A DNA stretch of 64,000 bases from NCBI RefSeq assembly GCF_013363755.1, contig NZ_CP054841.1:1-64000 (forward strand), in the 5' to 3' direction. The notes beneath the pieces were generated by a model. The model worked only from the letters and a program-made list of their open reading frames with translations, was not told where the DNA came from and made no database searches. Position numbers and translations under genes: made by a program. Of the stretch, positions 1 to 8,295 are shown one piece after another (positions within the stretch are counted from its first letter, which is position 1; every line of letters begins with the position of its first letter). The stretch comes from Comamonas antarctica (GTDB lineage: Bacteria > Pseudomonadota > Gammaproteobacteria > Burkholderiales > Burkholderiaceae_C).

Positions 1-98
1 CTGACGGCGGGCATGTCGGGCAATGCATGCAGCGGCACGGTCGGCACGACGGTTCCACTCTTGATCAGGCCCGAAAGCTTTGGCGGTGCTTTGGCCAT
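1..98 (-). CDS. Partial gene downstream of parA (ParB-position, unidentified)
   Basis: The reading frame opens with ATG at 98, two bases after the parA stop codon, and runs off the left edge of the window. About 32 residues are visible, beginning MAKAPPKLSGLIKSGTVV. The spacing implies cotranscription and probable translational coupling with parA. In plasmid partition operons the gene after parA normally encodes the centromere-binding ParB protein, so ParB is the natural guess. The visible N-terminus has no diagnostic motif, and such leaders are poorly conserved, so the identity is an inference from position only. Confidence 0.5.
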   Translation of the reverse strand, partial: MAKAPPKLSGLIKSGTVVPTVPLHALPDMPAV

Positions 99-100
99 GG

Positions 101-1177
101 TCACTCTCCAACCGGCATGCCAGGCATGGTGATGCGATAGCGGCGAATCAGGCTTTTGGCGACGTCATAGATCGCGGCGGCCCCGACCGAACTGGGTTCG
201 ACCTCGACCAGCGGCGCGGTCTCCCGGGCATTCGGGTTGAGCTGGCGTGCAAACCCCGAAAATTGCGGAATGATCGAGTCGTTGAGCATCGAGCCGTACT
301 TGGAATACAGGAAACCCATGCTTTCGCGCACATGCTTGAGACTCGGGTGGTATTTGTTGATGACCACTTCCATGCCGACATCGGCGCCGGTCACCGACTG
401 GATCTCGGCCAGGTTCGACGCCAACGAATCCAGGGCCCGCAGGCAGCTGCCTTCCGGCTCGACAATGGTCAGCACCTTGCCCGACACCTTGGCCGCAAAC
501 GAAAATGCAAGTCCGATCGGTGTGGTACCTGGCGCGGTATCGACGATGATCACGTCATACGCGCTGGACAGGAACGCGCTGTTGCGGTTCAGAAAAAGCT
601 GGGCCCGTGCATGGCTGGCCATGACCGCCACTAGGCTGGCATCGGTTTCAGCTAACGTAATGTCGGCAGGAATGAGATCCAGAAACCCGCCTTCATAGAT
701 ATGCTTGATTGCCGAAGGCAATTCGGCATCGGGATCCTTCTCGGCCTTGCGCAGGAAATGGCCAATGTGCCTGATATCGGTTTCGTAACCAGTTGTATCA
801 ACACCCAGCAGGTTGGATGCCGATGCCTGGGGATCAGCATCGATGACCAGGACCCGGAAACCCATCATTGCAAGTGACGAGGCCACATTGACCGACACAC
901 TGGTCTTGCCCACACCGCCCTTGGTCATACGCGTGACGATCACCGGCGGCAGACTGGCGGACCCCAGCGGCAAGGTGCCGGTGGTGGGCGGAACCAGACC
1001 GGCGGCGCGATAGCGCGCGGCGCGCATGTCCGCCGGGGTGTATTTCATGTGGTGCTGGCCTGCAGGCTTTTCGCGACCCACCAACTCCTGCAATTTCTTT
1101 GCGGAAACATCCAGACCCGACAGGACTGTCGCTACAGACGTTTTGAATTGAATCGCTCTAGCCATGGCATTAACCAA
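101..1177 (-). CDS. parA: ParA family partition ATPase
   Basis: A 358-residue protein with a deviant Walker A motif KGGVGKTS near residue 87, a Walker A' motif VLVIDADPQAS and a Walker B-type segment VIIVDTAPG, which together define the ParA/MinD ATPase family. ParA ATPases position plasmids or chromosome regions by binding DNA non-specifically in the ATP form and being released by ParB. The roughly 80-residue N-terminal extension, with a segment YTPADMRAARYRAAG, fits the large type Ia plasmid ParA class whose N-terminus binds its own operator. TTG at 1177 opens the frame, but ATG at 1165 (MARAIQF) is an equally plausible start. The next gene starts two bases after its stop. IncC of IncP plasmids is the functional equivalent, but I do not see a specific match to it. 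Confidence 0.92.
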   Translation of the reverse strand: MVNAMARAIQFKTSVATVLSGLDVSAKKLQELVGREKPAGQHHMKYTPADMRAARYRAAGLVPPTTGTLPLGSASLPPVIVTRMTKGGVGKTSVSVNVASSLAMMGFRVLVIDADPQASASNLLGVDTTGYETDIRHIGHFLRKAEKDPDAELPSAIKHIYEGGFLDLIPADITLAETDASLVAVMASHARAQLFLNRNSAFLSSAYDVIIVDTAPGTTPIGLAFSFAAKVSGKVLTIVEPEGSCLRALDSLASNLAEIQSVTGADVGMEVVINKYHPSLKHVRESMGFLYSKYGSMLNDSIIPQFSGFARQLNPNARETAPLVEVEPSSVGAAAIYDVAKSLIRRYRITMPGMPVGE

Positions 1178-1200
1178 CGTATCTCATGTTTGAGGAGGCA

Positions 1201-1229
1201 AGCATAAGGCCGAAGTACAATGTTGACAA
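1201..1229 (-). promoter_or_regulatory. Sigma-70-type promoter for parA
   Basis: On the minus strand a -35 TTGTCA (1224-1229) and a -10 TATGCT (1201-1206) are separated by exactly 17 bp, about 25-35 bp before the parA start. The surroundings are AT-rich compared with the rest of the window. No obvious operator palindrome was found here. The assignment is by consensus matching only. Confidence 0.6.
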
Positions 1230-1646
1230 GTTTTTTCTGTGCAAACATAAAAAAACTAACCACCATCGATCACTGTGAACAAGCTTTTCCCTGAAACATT
1301 AGGAGATAGAGAGGTTTTTGCCATGCCAGACAAAAGCGTCATTTCGGGTGGATGCCTGCGCATGGCGCATCGCTGGGAACTCAAATCCACTGAGAGACGC
1401 AGCCATCGGCGCTGCGGCCCGTGGCGTTCGCTGCGGAAAATGGGAGCTCTGGACTGGGCCTGTCTTGCGGCGGCGACATACCACATGGATGGCAACGATG
1501 TAGCACCAAGCGCCGGGACGTGCAACGTATGTGTGGCACTGTGGGGTAAGGTTCGCATGGATAGCGTTTCAGAGGCATGGGATTTGCCTGGAGCTCATGG
1601 CGTGAAAACCTCAAAAATCGAACCTGGGCCACAGCCAGATGAATCT

Positions 1647-1722
1647 AGCTTACATGTATGTCTTTTCACTAAGCAGACAAAATATCGTGGTGTGTCTTTC
1701 GTTTCATGTAAGCTGTATTCAT
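1647..1722. repeat. Inverted pair of the CATGTAAGCT motif
   Basis: AGCTTACATG at 1647-1656 is the reverse complement of CATGTAAGCT at 1705-1714, with 48 bp between them. The right copy extends to an 18-mer (1705-1722) that recurs with a single mismatch at 2246-2263. The arrangement could be protein-binding sites (partition, replication or regulation) or a remnant of a duplicated segment. Confidence 0.6.
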
Positions 1723-2245
1723 TAGCTACTGTACGCGTGCTTTAAACGGGCAAAGATCGCCGTGCCCTCCAGTGACAGATAGTTTTTCCTATCGCTTGCC
1801 AGCCGAATCGATGAATGCGCCGGCCGTGCTGACAACATTGCGGTGCCTCGTCTCCTGGCGACATCGCTTGCGCGACGTCGCAGCGATAACATCGATCGCC
1901 GCCCTGTGGGTGAAACGCAAGCAGGCAGGAGACTTTCGCCTTGGACTCGGCCATATGGGCTGTCTTGTCCTAGAGCACGCTCTGGGACTTGCACTCCCAT
2001 GCCCCGCCAGATCGAAACAGAAGAAGCCCTTTTGCACCCTACTGCCTGTCCCATGACTGATCTGGTCATAAAACAATGCCGCGTTGGCGCTTTAGCGAGA
2101 GTGTTATTCCCAGCAATGCAGTCGTTCCATCACAGCTTTGCCTGCTGAAGCCGTGCACCCTACTGAGCCGCACAGCAGCGGACCAGCGTCGTCAGGACTC
2201 TCGCAGCATGCGATGAATAGCCGATTCAATCTCGTAAATATTCAG

Positions 2246-2269
2246 CATGTAAGCTGCATTCATGAATGC
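2246..2269. repeat. Third CATGTAAGCT copy fused to a 14-bp palindrome
   Basis: Positions 2246-2263 repeat the 18-mer of 1705-1722 with one mismatch (C for T at position 12). It overlaps a perfect 14-bp palindrome GCATTCATGAATGC at 2256-2269. A repeated word joined to a palindrome in a gene-poor plasmid-type region suggests a binding site, but no known operator was recognised. Confidence 0.55.
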
Positions 2270-2400
2270 GGTGTCAAGCTGGCAGGAAAGACTTGCTTCC
2301 TACCTACGGAAACCAATGGCCTCACCGGGAACTCGATGGGCATCCAGGTGCCCGGCAGCCGCCGCACAGCCTCACAATCAGGCCACCCTGTCCTTGCCAT

Positions 2401-3177
2401 ATGCCGACCATGCCATTGATGCCCGTTCGCACGCCACTTCCGAACCGCCCCGTGGCATTAGTCACCGGATCCACCTCCGGTATTGGTGCCGCCATCGCGC
2501 GCCGGCTCGCTGGCGATGGCTTTGCGCTGGTATTGCATTCGCGCAGCTCGGCGCAGGCTGGACAGGCACTCGCCCAGGAACTGGGCGCGGCGGTTTACAT
2601 CCAGGCCGATCTGGCGCAAGACGCCGAGCGCGTCCGGCTGGTGCGCGAGGCCACGGCCGCATGGGGCCGGCTCGACGTGCTGGTCAACAACGCCGGTATC
2701 AGCCAGGTCATAGCGCATGCCGATCTGGCTGCGGCCACGCCTGAAATCTGGCAGGCCATGCATGAAGTCAACGTGATTGCGCCCTTTCGCCTGGTGGCGC
2801 TGGCCGAGCCGGCCTTGCGCGACGCGGCGCACGGCGGACGTCCGGCTTGCGTGGTGAACATCAGCTCGCATGCGGGCGTGCGTCCCAAGGGCGCTTCGAT
2901 TCCCTATGCGGCCAGCAAAGCCGCGTTGAACCATATGACACGGCTGCTGGCGCTGTCGCTGGCGCCGGCCATCCGCGTCAACGCCGTGGCGCCCGGCCTC
3001 GTCGATACGCCGCTGACGCAGAGCTGGGTGCAGGCCCAGCAGCTATGGCGCGAGCGCGCGCCCATGGGCCGCGCAGCACGGCCCGAGGACGTTGCACAAG
3101 CCGTGGCATTGCTCTTGGCCTCGGACTATCTCACCGGCGAGATCCTGTTGTCCGACGGCGGCCTGAACCTGACCTGA
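2401..3177 (+). CDS. Short-chain dehydrogenase/reductase (FabG-like)
   Basis: A classical SDR of about 258 residues. It has the nucleotide-binding motif TGSTSGIG close to the N-terminus, the NNAG motif, a catalytic Ser in NISS and the YxxxK active site in YAASK, and a C-terminal SDGGLNLT typical of 3-oxoacyl-ACP reductase-like enzymes. It should catalyse an NAD(P)H-dependent keto/hydroxy conversion; the substrate is unknown. The open frame extends upstream to 2266, but the first 45 codons do not look like SDR sequence. ATG at 2401, 2410 or 2419 would each give a normal N-terminus, and none has a clear Shine-Dalgarno sequence. It stands alone between the gene-poor region and the convergent GGDEF gene. 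Confidence 0.88.
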   Translation: MPTMPLMPVRTPLPNRPVALVTGSTSGIGAAIARRLAGDGFALVLHSRSSAQAGQALAQELGAAVYIQADLAQDAERVRLVREATAAWGRLDVLVNNAGISQVIAHADLAAATPEIWQAMHEVNVIAPFRLVALAEPALRDAAHGGRPACVVNISSHAGVRPKGASIPYAASKAALNHMTRLLALSLAPAIRVNAVAPGLVDTPLTQSWVQAQQLWRERAPMGRAARPEDVAQAVALLLASDYLTGEILLSDGGLNLT

Positions 3178-3208
3178 ACCGCCGCAGGCAATCGGCCTGG
3201 TGTCCCAT

Positions 3209-4162
3209 TCAGGAGCCCACCGGCAGGCGTTCAATGCGATTGCGGCCATTTTTCTTGGCCGCATACAGCTGCTTGTCGACCGCATCCGTGAACTGCGCGG
3301 ATTGCGAATGCGCGCCGGGCACCAGCGTGCCTACACCGATGCTGACCGTGAGTTGCTGGCCGTGCGGCGAAAGCGCGTGGATGGTAGCCAGCTTATGAAT
3401 GCGCCGCTGGCAGCGCTCGGCCACCTTGAACGCCTGGTCGGGATCGGCGCCGGGCAGCAGGATCACGAACTCCTCGCCGCCAAAGCGCGCCACCAGGTCG
3501 CGCGGACCGTCGAGCGCGAGGCTCAGCGTGTGCGCCACTTCCACCAGGCACTGGTCGCCGCGCAAATGCCCGTACAGGTCGTTGAACTGCTTGAAGTAAT
3601 CGATGTCGATCATCAACAGCGACAGTGGCTGGGCCTGGCTGCGGGCAGTCTCCCATTCCTGGTCGAGGCTGGCATTGAAACGTCGGCGGTTGGCGATATT
3701 GGTCAGACCGTCCTTGAACGACAGCGCCTCGAGCTCGCTTTGCAGCGTCAGCAAGCGTTCCTCGGTTTTCTTGCGCTCGCTGATGTCGAACATGAAACCG
3801 ATCAGCGCCTCGACCACACCGTGCTCATCGCGCACCACATGCACCACATCGCGGATCCAGACATAGCCATTGTCCCGCGTCAGCGCGCGGTAGTCGGCCT
3901 CGTGGTCGGCACCGGCCTGGGATTGCGTCACGCAGAAATTCACCACGCGTTCGCGGTCTTCGGGGTGCATGCGCTGCGCCCAATCCTCGACGCTGCGCCA
4001 GCTGTCGCGGCTCCAGCCCAGCAGCGGCTCGATCTGGGGGCCGATGTAAGCGAACTTCATGCTGGCCCAATCGATCTTCCAGGGAATGGCCCGGGTTGAC
4101 TCCAACAGCGCCTGATAGACCTGGGGGTCGTCGCTGAACTCTTTGGCACTCACCATGCGCAT
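3209..4162 (-). CDS. PAS-GGDEF diguanylate cyclase
   Basis: A soluble 317-residue protein. Residues about 10-135 form a PAS fold with a PAC-like end (GFMFDISERKKTEERL), followed by a short coiled-coil linker and a GGDEF domain (about 155-310). The signature is GGEEF, within ARFGGEEF, and the metal-binding segment is MIDIDYFKQFND. It should make cyclic di-GMP from two GTP in response to a ligand or redox state sensed by the PAS domain. The RxxD inhibitory site normally found five residues before GGEEF is absent: the Asp is present but the Arg position is Gly. An AGGGAG Shine-Dalgarno sequence supports ATG at 4156 or 4162. It is convergent with the SDR gene. Confidence 0.92.
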   Translation of the reverse strand: MRMVSAKEFSDDPQVYQALLESTRAIPWKIDWASMKFAYIGPQIEPLLGWSRDSWRSVEDWAQRMHPEDRERVVNFCVTQSQAGADHEADYRALTRDNGYVWIRDVVHVVRDEHGVVEALIGFMFDISERKKTEERLLTLQSELEALSFKDGLTNIANRRRFNASLDQEWETARSQAQPLSLLMIDIDYFKQFNDLYGHLRGDQCLVEVAHTLSLALDGPRDLVARFGGEEFVILLPGADPDQAFKVAERCQRRIHKLATIHALSPHGQQLTVSIGVGTLVPGAHSQSAQFTDAVDKQLYAAKKNGRNRIERLPVGS

Positions 4163-4265
4163 CGCTCCCTCTCGCCGTCAAGCGGATACCAGTGCCGGCG
4201 GGCGCCGCACCTGACCACAGCATACCCTGGCAAGCACAGCGGTTCGGCGCGCTTAAGATCGGCCC

Positions 4266-4580
4266 ATGAAGCAAGCCCAACTCCAACTCGATGTTCCATT
4301 TGCGGCCAAGGACCAGGCCAAGAGTCTGGGTGCGCGCTGGGACCCCCAGCAGCGCAGCTGGTATGTGCCCCAGGGCGTGGATATCCAGCGCTTCCAGGCG
4401 TGGTGGCCCGAAGCGCTCAAGGCGCAAGCCGGCGCTGCGCTGCAGCCGCCCGGCAAAGCCGCTGCGGCCCCATCGCGCAAGCCGGCGGCAGCGCGCGTGC
4501 GGTCTGACGCGGCCGCGATTTTCACCGGTCCGCCCGAAGTCGCGCCGGACCATTCGGGCAAGCTGCCCTGGGAAGACTGA
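4266..4580 (+). CDS. Small DUF5710-domain protein
   Basis: A 104-residue protein. Residues about 5-48 carry a DUF5710-type pattern: LGARWDPQQRSWYVPQGVD followed by an F..W segment. This small domain is common on plasmids and integrative elements, alone or fused to TraC primases and other transfer proteins; its activity is not established. The remainder is a low-complexity Ala/Pro-rich linker ending in the acidic tail KLPWED. The gene converges on trbN with 45 bp between them. Its position at the end of the transfer operon fits an accessory conjugation or mobile-element function. Confidence 0.75.
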   Translation: MKQAQLQLDVPFAAKDQAKSLGARWDPQQRSWYVPQGVDIQRFQAWWPEALKAQAGAALQPPGKAAAAPSRKPAAARVRSDAAAIFTGPPEVAPDHSGKLPWED

Positions 4581-4625
4581 GCGGGGTGGACCATCCGGCC
4601 CGCCACCGCACAACGCGGCGCAGTT

Positions 4626-5132
4626 TCAGCGCTCGCTGACCTGCAGCGGCCGCGTATCCCTCGGCACCTGCGCTGGGGTCCGGCCTGCCTCGCGCGTCAC
4701 AAAGCGTGCTTCCAGCCAGTCGGCCCAGCGCGCCGCGCGGCGCATCAGGTCGCTGCGGTACACCGCGTTGTAGCCAGGCGTGCGCGAATGGTAGTTGGCC
4801 ACACGGGTCCAGAGGTCGCCGCTGTCGTTGCGAATATGCTGGCTCAACCGCCAAGCCGCAAGCTCGAACGGATAGCAGCCCGGCGCGGCCACATCGCCAG
4901 CCGTGATGCCGTAGCGCTGTAGTTCCGCGAGATAGCGGGTATTGAATTGCATGGCGCCGACATCGTGCGTGCCGTTGCGGTTTTTTACCCATTGGCCCGG
5001 CCTTCCGCCCTCTTTCTCGGCCACGGCCAGCAAGATGTTCGCGGGCAACCGGTATTGCATCGCTGCCGTGATCGAACAGACCACACGCTCCTGCAGTTGC
5101 GCGGGCAGATCGTCCAGCGCGGTCGCGTCCAT
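4626..5132 (-). CDS. trbN: TrbN, conjugal-transfer lytic transglycosylase
   Basis: A 168-residue protein of the VirB1/TrbN type. It locally opens peptidoglycan so that the type IV secretion channel can assemble. The likely catalytic Glu lies in LLAVAEKEGG near residue 40, followed by DVGAMQFNTRYL, equivalent to the GLMQ-type motif of SLT domains. There is no clear signal peptide with the start used here. It is the last gene of the trb operon, 8 bp after trbM, matching the IncP order ...trbL-trbM-trbN. Confidence 0.88.
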   Translation of the reverse strand: MDATALDDLPAQLQERVVCSITAAMQYRLPANILLAVAEKEGGRPGQWVKNRNGTHDVGAMQFNTRYLAELQRYGITAGDVAAPGCYPFELAAWRLSQHIRNDSGDLWTRVANYHSRTPGYNAVYRSDLMRRAARWADWLEARFVTREAGRTPAQVPRDTRPLQVSER

Positions 5133-5140
5133 GGCCCTGC

Positions 5141-5713
5141 TCAGCGGCCGGCGCTGGAGTTTCGGGCCGCGTCTTCGGCCACGATCCGGGCCGCGTATTC
5201 GCCCTGCGCCTTGGCATGGTCATGCGCCGGCACCCAGAAGCCGCCGCGCTCGGGCACCCCGACATAGCGTGGCAACACAGCTGCCCAATCGCTGTAGGCG
5301 TGCGCGAAATAGGCATCGCAGTAGGCCGGCAGGCGGTTGCCAATGGCGAAATCGTTCTCGCCCAGCCCGGTCACCCGGCGCTGGCTGGCGTTGAGCGCTT
5401 CGGCATCGCATTTGCCCGCGGCTTGCGACTGGATGCGGATCAGGCCGGACATCGAAGCGTCCTGCTGCCCGACCGGACACAGGCGCAGGAAGCTTGCGCG
5501 CCGTCGCAAGGTTTCCGACATCCGCCGATGCGTGATGCTGAAATAGTGGCGCAGCGCATTGGCGCATTCGCCAGGTGGCGAACCGGTGGACAGGCATAGT
5601 ACTGCCTCGCACGCAAGATGCGCCTTGCTGCTGAGCCCTTCTTGCGCCTCGGCGCCCTGGTGCAAGCCGGCAAGGGCCACCAGGGCCGCACCGGCAAGAT
5701 GTTTTCTGTGCAT
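5141..5713 (-). CDS. trbM: TrbM, conjugal transfer protein
   Basis: A 190-residue secreted protein with an N-terminal signal peptide ending near AEA (residue about 23). It carries the TrbM/MpfK-type signature CEAVLCLSTGSPPGECANAL followed by a YFSI segment and two later Cys residues (LCP and KCD), suggesting disulfides. TrbM is needed or helpful for mating-pair formation on IncP plasmids; its biochemical role is unclear. It follows trbL by 29 bp and precedes trbN by 8 bp. Confidence 0.87.
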   Translation of the reverse strand: MHRKHLAGAALVALAGLHQGAEAQEGLSSKAHLACEAVLCLSTGSPPGECANALRHYFSITHRRMSETLRRRASFLRLCPVGQQDASMSGLIRIQSQAAGKCDAEALNASQRRVTGLGENDFAIGNRLPAYCDAYFAHAYSDWAAVLPRYVGVPERGGFWVPAHDHAKAQGEYAARIVAEDAARNSSAGR

Positions 5714-5742
5714 GGCTTGTCTCCTTGGAGTCTGTTGGCGGC

Positions 5743-7488
5743 TCAGATGCGTTCGACAAAGGCCCTGACCTCTTCGGCGCGCTGCTTTTCATCCAGGGCC
5801 CGACCGCGCGCCGGACGATTTGCGCGCGTGGCGACGTGCGTGTGCGTTGTCGCACCGGGGTTGCCCGGCACATCGGGCGCGGGCTGCTGCGGAGACGGGC
5901 CGGCCCCGTCCTGGGTTGCGCTCGATCCGCGCGGGCGAGCCCCCTCGCCTTGCGCGGCAACGCTGGCAAGCTCGCCGCCTTGCATGCCTGCGGCGCCCGC
6001 GGCCGAGGAAGCACCTTCGCCACTGCGGCCGCCGCCGGTGCCAAGGCTTCCATCAGCACCGTTGCCGCTTGGGCTGTTGCCGGCGCCAGGGTGATGGCCA
6101 CTGACGTGGCTGCGGCGGCCGCCCGCTTCTGCGTACACGACGGCCGCGTCATCCCCGTAGTCGATCTCGGGAAATACCAGTTCGCCCTCGTCGCCGTCGA
6201 GACCGTCCGCACTGCGGCTGTCGCTGTCGCGACCGATGCCGTCATCGCCGTAATCGATTTCGGGAAATGTCAGTTCGCTCTCCCCGCCATCGCCCTTGTC
6301 CGTACTGCTGCTGTCGTTGTCGCCACTGCCGCGACGCTCGTCATCGCCGTAGTCGATCTCGGGAAACACGAGTTCGGCATCGCCGCCCCTCGCCCCGGCT
6401 GCAGCGCCGCTGCCGCCAGTGTCCGCAGCCCGGCCTGCCGCGCCCGGATCCGGCGGTGCCATCTGGGCCAGGGCCGCGACCAAGGCCTGGACACTGTCGT
6501 CGCCTTTGGCCGTATTGGAGGCTTTGGAGCCAAAGGCGGCACCCACCATGCTGGCGGCGCCCAGGGTGGCGCCCTTGACCGCGGCCGAGCCAAAACTCCC
6601 CAGGTCGCCTGCCCCCCCAGCGCCACTCACCATCCCCGCCACCAACGCCGGAATGCGCGTTGTCAGCATCAGCAGCGCGAGGCAGAACACCAGCATGACG
6701 ACCAGTTCGTTGAGGTTATGGCCCGCGCCGAGGCGACTGTAGAACTCTTGCAGCAGCTGGTTGCCGATGCCCACCATCAACACCATGGCCAACAGCTGTG
6801 CTCCGACCCCCAGCACGCTCTTGTAGTAGTTGACGGCCATGTCGCTGGTCCATCGGCTGCCACCGAAGCCCAGAAAGAAAATGCCCGCGTACATCAGGAT
6901 CCACCCCGACACCGTCAGCAGCAGCATGTTGACCGCAATGATCGCCAGCAATAGCAAGATGCCACCGCTGAGGAGGATGCCCACCAGGCTTTGCATCGGC
7001 TTCCACACTGACATGTTGCTCACCGCCTTCTCCCAGATCAGGAAGCCGAGATCGACAATGCTCGACGGCGTGATGCTGGACAGTCCCGAGGCCTGCGCGC
7101 CAAGCTGGCGCATCGAATCGAGGATGGCGCGCGCGAATGCCGGGCCATTTCTCAGCAGCCAGAGAAAGAAGCCGAAGAACACGATGAAACGCGCGAACTC
7201 GGCAAAGAACTCGCCCAGGTCCGCCTTGCGCAACACCATCATGCCGGCGGTCCAAGCCAGCGAGATCGTGCCCAGGGTCCAGAACAGCCAAGTCGCGGCA
7301 CTCATCATCGCGCTTTGCCAGCTGGCGGCCTGCGCCGCGAAATGGTCGGTGACGGTGTCGAACACCCCCTTGTTGTCCAACGCTGCCGCCGGAGCTGCCA
7401 GCAACAGCAGCGCGAGCCCGGCGGCACTGCCGCGCATGCGGGGCATCTGCGCAAGTGCCCTCGGCGCCGAATGGGATGAATCGGGCAT
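5743..7488 (-). CDS. trbL: TrbL (VirB6-like) inner-membrane channel protein
   Basis: A 581-residue polytopic membrane protein. After a cleavable-looking N-terminus (LALLLLAAPAAALDNKG) there are about six hydrophobic segments between residues 60 and 300, typical of the TrbL/VirB6 family that forms the inner-membrane part of the conjugation channel. From residue about 340 the C-terminus is a long hydrophilic, low-complexity tail. The tail carries three copies of an acidic motif ELxFPEIDYGDD (see repeat entry). RK2 TrbL is somewhat shorter, and the tail probably accounts for the extra length. It lies 10 bp after trbJ; the small trbK gene that separates trbJ and trbL on RK2 is not present. Confidence 0.92.
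   Translation of the reverse strand: MPDSSHSAPRALAQMPRMRGSAAGLALLLLAAPAAALDNKGVFDTVTDHFAAQAASWQSAMMSAATWLFWTLGTISLAWTAGMMVLRKADLGEFFAEFARFIVFFGFFLWLLRNGPAFARAILDSMRQLGAQASGLSSITPSSIVDLGFLIWEKAVSNMSVWKPMQSLVGILLSGGILLLLAIIAVNMLLLTVSGWILMYAGIFFLGFGGSRWTSDMAVNYYKSVLGVGAQLLAMVLMVGIGNQLLQEFYSRLGAGHNLNELVVMLVFCLALLMLTTRIPALVAGMVSGAGGAGDLGSFGSAAVKGATLGAASMVGAAFGSKASNTAKGDDSVQALVAALAQMAPPDPGAAGRAADTGGSGAAAGARGGDAELVFPEIDYGDDERRGSGDNDSSSTDKGDGGESELTFPEIDYGDDGIGRDSDSRSADGLDGDEGELVFPEIDYGDDAAVVYAEAGGRRSHVSGHHPGAGNSPSGNGADGSLGTGGGRSGEGASSAAGAAGMQGGELASVAAQGEGARPRGSSATQDGAGPSPQQPAPDVPGNPGATTHTHVATRANRPARGRALDEKQRAEEVRAFVERI
6150..6378 (-). repeat. Triplicate ELxFPEIDYGDD motif in the TrbL tail
   Basis: Three copies of a 12-residue motif (ELVFPEIDYGDD, ELTFPEIDYGDD, ELVFPEIDYGDD) are encoded at about 6342-6378, 6243-6279 and 6150-6187. 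They are spaced 31-33 residues apart by Ser/Asp/Gly-rich linkers. The motif mixes hydrophobic residues and a Tyr with clustered Asp/Glu, as in short linear binding motifs. The DNA copies differ at wobble positions, so the peptide rather than the DNA appears conserved. Confidence 0.8.
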
Positions 7489-7498
7489 GGCGGACCTC

Positions 7499-8281
7499 TC
7501 AGGGTTTGGTGGCGAGCCAATTGCGCGGATGGGGAGTCATACCCATGCGCGGCGCGAGCGCTTGTTCCTGCGCGGCCTCGGCCAAGGCCTCGCGGTCGGC
7601 CAGCACCTGCTGGCGTGCGGCCATGGCGGTCTGCTGGGCAATCAACAGCGCGCGGATCTGCTGCAACTGCAACGCCAGATGGCTGGCAAACTGGTTGGCG
7701 GCGCCCAAGGCCTGCATCTGTCCGCTGGCGTTCTTTGCGCCTGCCTGCAATCGCTCTAGCTGCCGGGCATCGACCTGCATTGCCTGATGCTGCTGATCCA
7801 GACCGCGCAGCAAGGCGTCGTTGGCGCTTTTCTGCGCCTGCGCGCCCCGCCGTCCCTGCTCCTGCATCTTTTGCGACCACTGCGACGCACTGCACCGCGT
7901 GTGGAAGCACTCCGTGGAGCGGTGGCCTTCGACGTCCTTGAACTGCTGCAGATGGGCATCGATGCTTCCAGCCAGTTGCCGGTACTGGTTCAAGGTGTCC
8001 AACGTGGATCGCAGCCTTCCCATGGTCTGGGTTGCCTGGTCCCACACCTCGTGCGCAGGCGCAGCCGTGTTCTGCTGCATGTTCGCATACTGCTTCAGCT
8101 GCAGTTCATACTGCTTGATCTGCTTCATCGTCTGCTGCGCCGACTCCGAAGCGGTTTTGGCGTTTTGCACGAAGTTGCTGCCATCGAACACCGGAATGCC
8201 GCCCGACCGCGCGGCAGTTGCCCCGAGGGTGCAGGCCAGCAACGCCCTGGCAGCCAGGGATCGCGGGAAATAGGCTTGCAT
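7499..8281 (-). CDS. trbJ: TrbJ (VirB5-like) pilus-associated protein
   Basis: A 260-residue periplasmic or extracellular protein with an N-terminal signal peptide (about 25 residues). The body is mostly alpha-helical and Gln/Ala-rich, with long heptad-like stretches (SAQQTMKQIKQYELQLKQYA and further helices to the C-terminus). A pair of Cys residues near position 120 (TECFHTRC) may form a disulfide. VirB5/TrbJ proteins sit at the pilus tip and help contact recipient cells. Length and position between trbI and trbL match IncP TrbJ. Confidence 0.88.
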   Translation of the reverse strand: MQAYFPRSLAARALLACTLGATAARSGGIPVFDGSNFVQNAKTASESAQQTMKQIKQYELQLKQYANMQQNTAAPAHEVWDQATQTMGRLRSTLDTLNQYRQLAGSIDAHLQQFKDVEGHRSTECFHTRCSASQWSQKMQEQGRRGAQAQKSANDALLRGLDQQHQAMQVDARQLERLQAGAKNASGQMQALGAANQFASHLALQLQQIRALLIAQQTAMAARQQVLADREALAEAAQEQALAPRMGMTPHPRNWLATKP

Positions 8282-8295
8282 GCCATGCCTCCTTG

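Larger units (their letters stand above)
1178..2400. other. Gene-poor, lower-GC intergenic region
   Basis: This 1.2-kb stretch between parA and the SDR gene has visibly lower GC than its neighbours, and stop codons are frequent in several frames. Open frames such as the 156-codon plus-strand frame at 1275-1745 have no recognisable domain, signal peptide or good ribosome binding site. It contains the parA promoter and three copies of the motif CATGTAAGCT (described separately). It may hold a partition site, replication or transfer cis-elements, or decayed genes. No tRNA, integrase or insertion-sequence ends were recognised. Confidence 0.5.

Noticed and set aside
1275..1745. 156-codon plus-strand frame in the gene-poor region
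   Set aside because: No recognisable domain, no good Shine-Dalgarno, and a mixed composition; other frames in the same stretch are equally long.
2370..2400. IncP-type nic site (CACCCTGTCC)
   Set aside because: Only a partial match to the IncP oriT nic core, without the expected flanking inverted repeats or a nearby relaxase gene.
5725..6954. 409-codon plus-strand frame opposite trbL
   Set aside because: It is antisense to the conserved TrbL membrane region and the repeated tail; the translation is low-complexity and unsupported by a ribosome binding site.
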